NCBI GenBank assembly: GCA_946404585.1
Contig: CAMJEC010000049.1
Location: 1-7,309 of the forward strand
From: an uncultured Caryophanales bacterium
Lineage (GTDB): Bacteria > Bacillota_I > Bacilli_A > RFN20 > CAG-826
Reading direction: 5' to 3'
DNA: 7,309 nt
Below are positions 6,393 to 7,309 of this stretch, one piece after another. Every line of letters begins with the position of its first letter. Position 1 is the stretch's first letter. Below the pieces are notes generated by a model. That model worked only from the letters and a program-made list of their open reading frames with translations. It searched no databases and was not told where the DNA came from. Position numbers and translations under genes: made by a program.

Positions 6393-6456
6393 TTGGACAA
6401 ATTGTCAAATTCGCCCCTATTTAATTTATGAAAGCCATTTCAAAACAATAGGAGAG
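6393..6456 (+). promoter_or_regulatory. Probable promoter, short inverted repeat and SD of the basic orphan gene
   Basis: A -35-like TTGTCA (6403-6408, five of six consensus bases) is followed after 18 bases by TATGAA (6427-6432), a fair -10. An alternative pair is TTGGAC (6393-6398) with TATTTA (6418-6423). The perfect inverted repeat GACAA-A-TTGTC (6396-6406) overlaps the -35 and could be a repressor site. AGGAGAG (6450-6456) is a strong SD just before the ATG at 6460. A terminator ends upstream, so a promoter is expected here. Confidence 0.45.
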
Positions 6457-6459
6457 AAC

Positions 6460-6855
6460 ATGCCAAGAAGAAAAATCCAAAGGCCTTATAATAAGCAAAA
6501 GATACCAGGTGATCATAGATTGAGATTTTATCGTGATGCAAAGAGTGGGCACCCTTTTATGAGCATTTCAAAAAACTGCGACTATCATTATGGTCACGAA
6601 ATGACAAGAAATCCATCACTCACGATAAGTAAAACTCCACGAAGAGGGTATCAACAATTTAGACATAATCCGAACACAAAAGATAAAGTTCAAAGCTACT
6701 ATCATAAGTCAATTAAGCGTATTAAAAATATCGAAACACATCTTGGAAGAAGGTTCCGACGAAACAAAAACTGGATTATTTCAAAAGCTGACTTAAGAAT
6801 CCTTAAACGCCTAGATAAGAGGAAAATAAAAAATGTTCGCCGCGCCAATGATTGA
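6460..6855 (+). CDS. Very basic 131-residue protein of unknown function
   Basis: I do not recognise this protein with confidence. It holds 17 Lys and 20 Arg against about 9 acidic residues, plus 7 His, and has no membrane segment or signal peptide, so nucleic-acid or ribosome contact is plausible. The order is: a basic N-terminus (PRRKIQRPYNKQ); a beta-rich middle (about 18-65) with SGHPFMSIS and DYHYGHEMTRNPSLT; a loop PRRGYQQFRHNPNTKDK; and a C-terminal basic helix with KNWIISKADLRILKRLDKRK (106-125). The run of a GHP strand, a later G-x-x-x-T strand and a C-terminal helix is loosely reminiscent of PemK/MazF-like beta-barrel toxins, but this is pattern memory and not evidence of homology. 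No partner antitoxin gene adjoins it. The ATG has a good SD (AGGAGAG). It stands alone between a terminator and the metK leader. The stop codon lies in a short hairpin, and no U-tailed terminator follows. Confidence 0.75.
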   Translation: MPRRKIQRPYNKQKIPGDHRLRFYRDAKSGHPFMSISKNCDYHYGHEMTRNPSLTISKTPRRGYQQFRHNPNTKDKVQSYYHKSIKRIKNIETHLGRRFRRNKNWIISKADLRILKRLDKRKIKNVRRAND

Positions 6856-6893
6856 TTGGCTATCCGTCAACGCACTTAAGTGCTCAACGGCCA
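6844..6893 (+). other. Two overlapping, mutually exclusive hairpins at the end of the basic orphan gene
   Basis: GCCAAT (6844-6849) can pair with ATTGGC (6855-6860) around the TGA stop. Alternatively TGGC (6857-6860) plus CGT (6865-6867) can pair with ACGGCCA (6887-6893), enclosing the perfect 12-base palindrome GCACTTAAGTGC (6872-6883). The two folds share 6857-6860, so only one can form. Neither is followed by a U tract, so this is not a standard terminator. It may be an mRNA 3' end structure or a protein-binding site. The sequence from here to 6949 is A-rich and otherwise featureless. Confidence 0.5.
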
Positions 6894-6949
6894 TTCACGA
6901 ACACAATATTATTAAAACAAGCAAAAGCAGAAAAATCAAGATAATAATG

Positions 6950-6977
6950 TTGCTATTTCTTAGAAATACTCTATAAT
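6950..6977 (+). promoter_or_regulatory. Promoter of the metK leader
   Basis: TTGCTA (6950-6955) and a perfect TATAAT (6972-6977) are separated by 16 bases. Initiation would fall near 6984, exactly at the first base of the P1 helix of the riboswitch. That agreement supports both calls. Confidence 0.8.
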
Positions 6978-6983
6978 AGTTTT

Positions 6984-7087
6984 GCTTATCAAGAATTGCG
7001 TAATAAGGAATGAAATAACGCAATAGCAACTCTCGATAGAGTAAGTGCTCTTCCTTAGCAAGGTTCCCACAACCTTGAGCGATAAGT
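6984..7087 (+). promoter_or_regulatory. SAM-I-clan riboswitch controlling metK
   Basis: The metK leader folds into the four-helix SAM-I architecture. P1 is GCTTATC (6984-6990) with GATAAGT (7081-7087). J1/2 is AAGA. P2 is ATTGCGT (6995-7001) with ACGCAAT (7018-7024). The conserved AGCAAC (7025-7030) follows. P3 is ACTC (7029-7032) with GAGT (7039-7042). GTGCT (7045-7049) matches the conserved stretch before J3/4. P4 is AAGGTT (7060-7065) with AACCTT (7071-7076). The pseudoknot is AAGGAA (7005-7010) in the P2 loop with TTCCTT (7051-7056). SAM binding is expected to reduce metK expression. P2 lacks an obvious kink-turn and inner P2b helix, so this may be a SAM-I/IV-like or divergent SAM-I member. 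Confidence 0.88.
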
Positions 7088-7104
7088 TGAAGGAAAAAAA
7101 GAAC

Positions 7105-7135
7105 GCCCTTCCATGAATGTGGGAGGGCTTTGTTT
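7105..7135 (+). terminator. Attenuator terminator of the metK riboswitch
   Basis: GCCCTTCC (7105-7112) pairs with GGGAGGGC (7121-7128) in an 8-bp stem with one G-U pair, followed by TTTGTTT. It lies between the riboswitch and the metK SD, as expected for transcriptional control. A competing helix GAAGG (7089-7093) with CCTTC (7107-7111) would break the terminator. With one mismatch it can reach into the 3' strand of P1 (7086-7087), but this antiterminator is weak. Confidence 0.82.
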
Positions 7136-7154
7136 ATATAAAGGAGTTTCAGCA

Positions 7155-7309
7155 ATGGCTAAAGAAAAAATCTTATTTACCTCAGAATCAGTGAGTGAAG
7201 GACACCCAGATAAAGTGTGCGATCAAATCGCAGACGCTATCTTGGATGCCTGTTTAAAAGAGGATAAAAACGCCAGAGTGGCTTGCGAAGTGTTTGCCAG
7301 TAATAATTT
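7155..7309 (+). CDS. metK: S-adenosylmethionine synthetase, 5' part (continues beyond the window)
   Basis: The first 51 codons of methionine adenosyltransferase, which makes S-adenosylmethionine from ATP and methionine. The family N-terminus is plain: LFTSESVSEGHPDKVCDQIA (residues 7-26), whose GHPDK holds the ATP-contacting histidine, then DAILDACLKEDKNARVACEVF. The start at 7155 is set by AAGGAG (7141-7146) with 8-base spacing. An in-frame ATG at 7113 lies in the loop of the attenuator hairpin, has no SD and would add residues unlike the family. Control by the upstream SAM riboswitch fits feedback by the product. The reading frame is open to the end of the window. Confidence 0.97.
   Translation, partial: MAKEKILFTSESVSEGHPDKVCDQIADAILDACLKEDKNARVACEVFASNN

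Noticed and set aside
6062..6400. Minus-strand open frame of 112 codons across the TSCPD gene
   Set aside because: It runs antisense through a conserved gene and its terminator, has no SD and resembles nothing known.
6460..6855. Type III toxin-antitoxin locus (ToxN-like with RNA antitoxin)
   Set aside because: No tandem RNA repeats precede the gene and no clear ToxN motif is visible. Only a loose fold resemblance remains.
7113..7154. In-frame ATG giving metK 14 extra residues, or a leader peptide
   Set aside because: It lies in the loop of the attenuator, has no SD, and the family N-terminus begins at 7155 behind a good SD.
6895..7155. Minus-strand open frame across the metK leader
   Set aside because: It is antisense to the promoter, riboswitch and attenuator, which explain the sequence. 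Lack of stops is due to composition.

Overview
The window is AT-rich DNA from a low-GC Gram-positive-type bacterium. The standard genetic code is in use: TGA closes two genes and TGG encodes tryptophan. This argues against Mycoplasma or Spiroplasma and suits an uncultured Bacilli, Erysipelotrichia or Acholeplasma-like lineage. Supporting signs are purine-rich Shine-Dalgarno (SD) sites, many strong U-tailed terminators, a SAM-I-clan riboswitch on metK, a TIGR03905-type TSCPD protein and a PduL-type phosphotransacetylase. The lineage call is inference.

Bases 1-5367 read on the minus strand as three transcription units. (a) mgtE (5367-3916) is followed after 4 bases by a stand-alone GtrA-type membrane gene (3911-3396) and ends at a terminator (3339-3370). 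(b) An envelope cassette has a TATAAT box almost touching its first start codon. It comprises a glycosyltransferase-2/GtrA fusion (3304-2237), a membrane-anchored phosphodiester glycosidase-like protein with a serine-rich stalk (2240-1098) and a four-helix membrane protein of unknown function (1126-677). The three frames overlap and end at a terminator (660-690). (c) A single four-helix membrane protein (613-89) has its own SD and terminator (11-47). The last arm of that terminator may carry the SD of a further gene starting at base 7 and leaving the window.

Bases 5497-7309 read on the plus strand. A PduL-type phosphate acyltransferase (5497-6069) is followed 2 bases later by a TSCPD-domain protein (6072-6326) and a terminator. 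Next comes a very basic 131-residue orphan protein (6460-6855) that I cannot assign, then structured non-coding DNA. A promoter, a SAM-I-clan riboswitch with an unusually simple P2 arm (6984-7087) and an attenuator hairpin precede the 5' end of metK (7155 onward, cut by the window edge).

Most of the window is housekeeping: Mg2+ uptake, acetyl-phosphate metabolism and S-adenosylmethionine synthesis. The parts least explained by known families are the envelope cassette, the basic orphan with its flanking RNA structures, and the variant SAM riboswitch. No mobile element, CRISPR array, tRNA or rRNA was seen.
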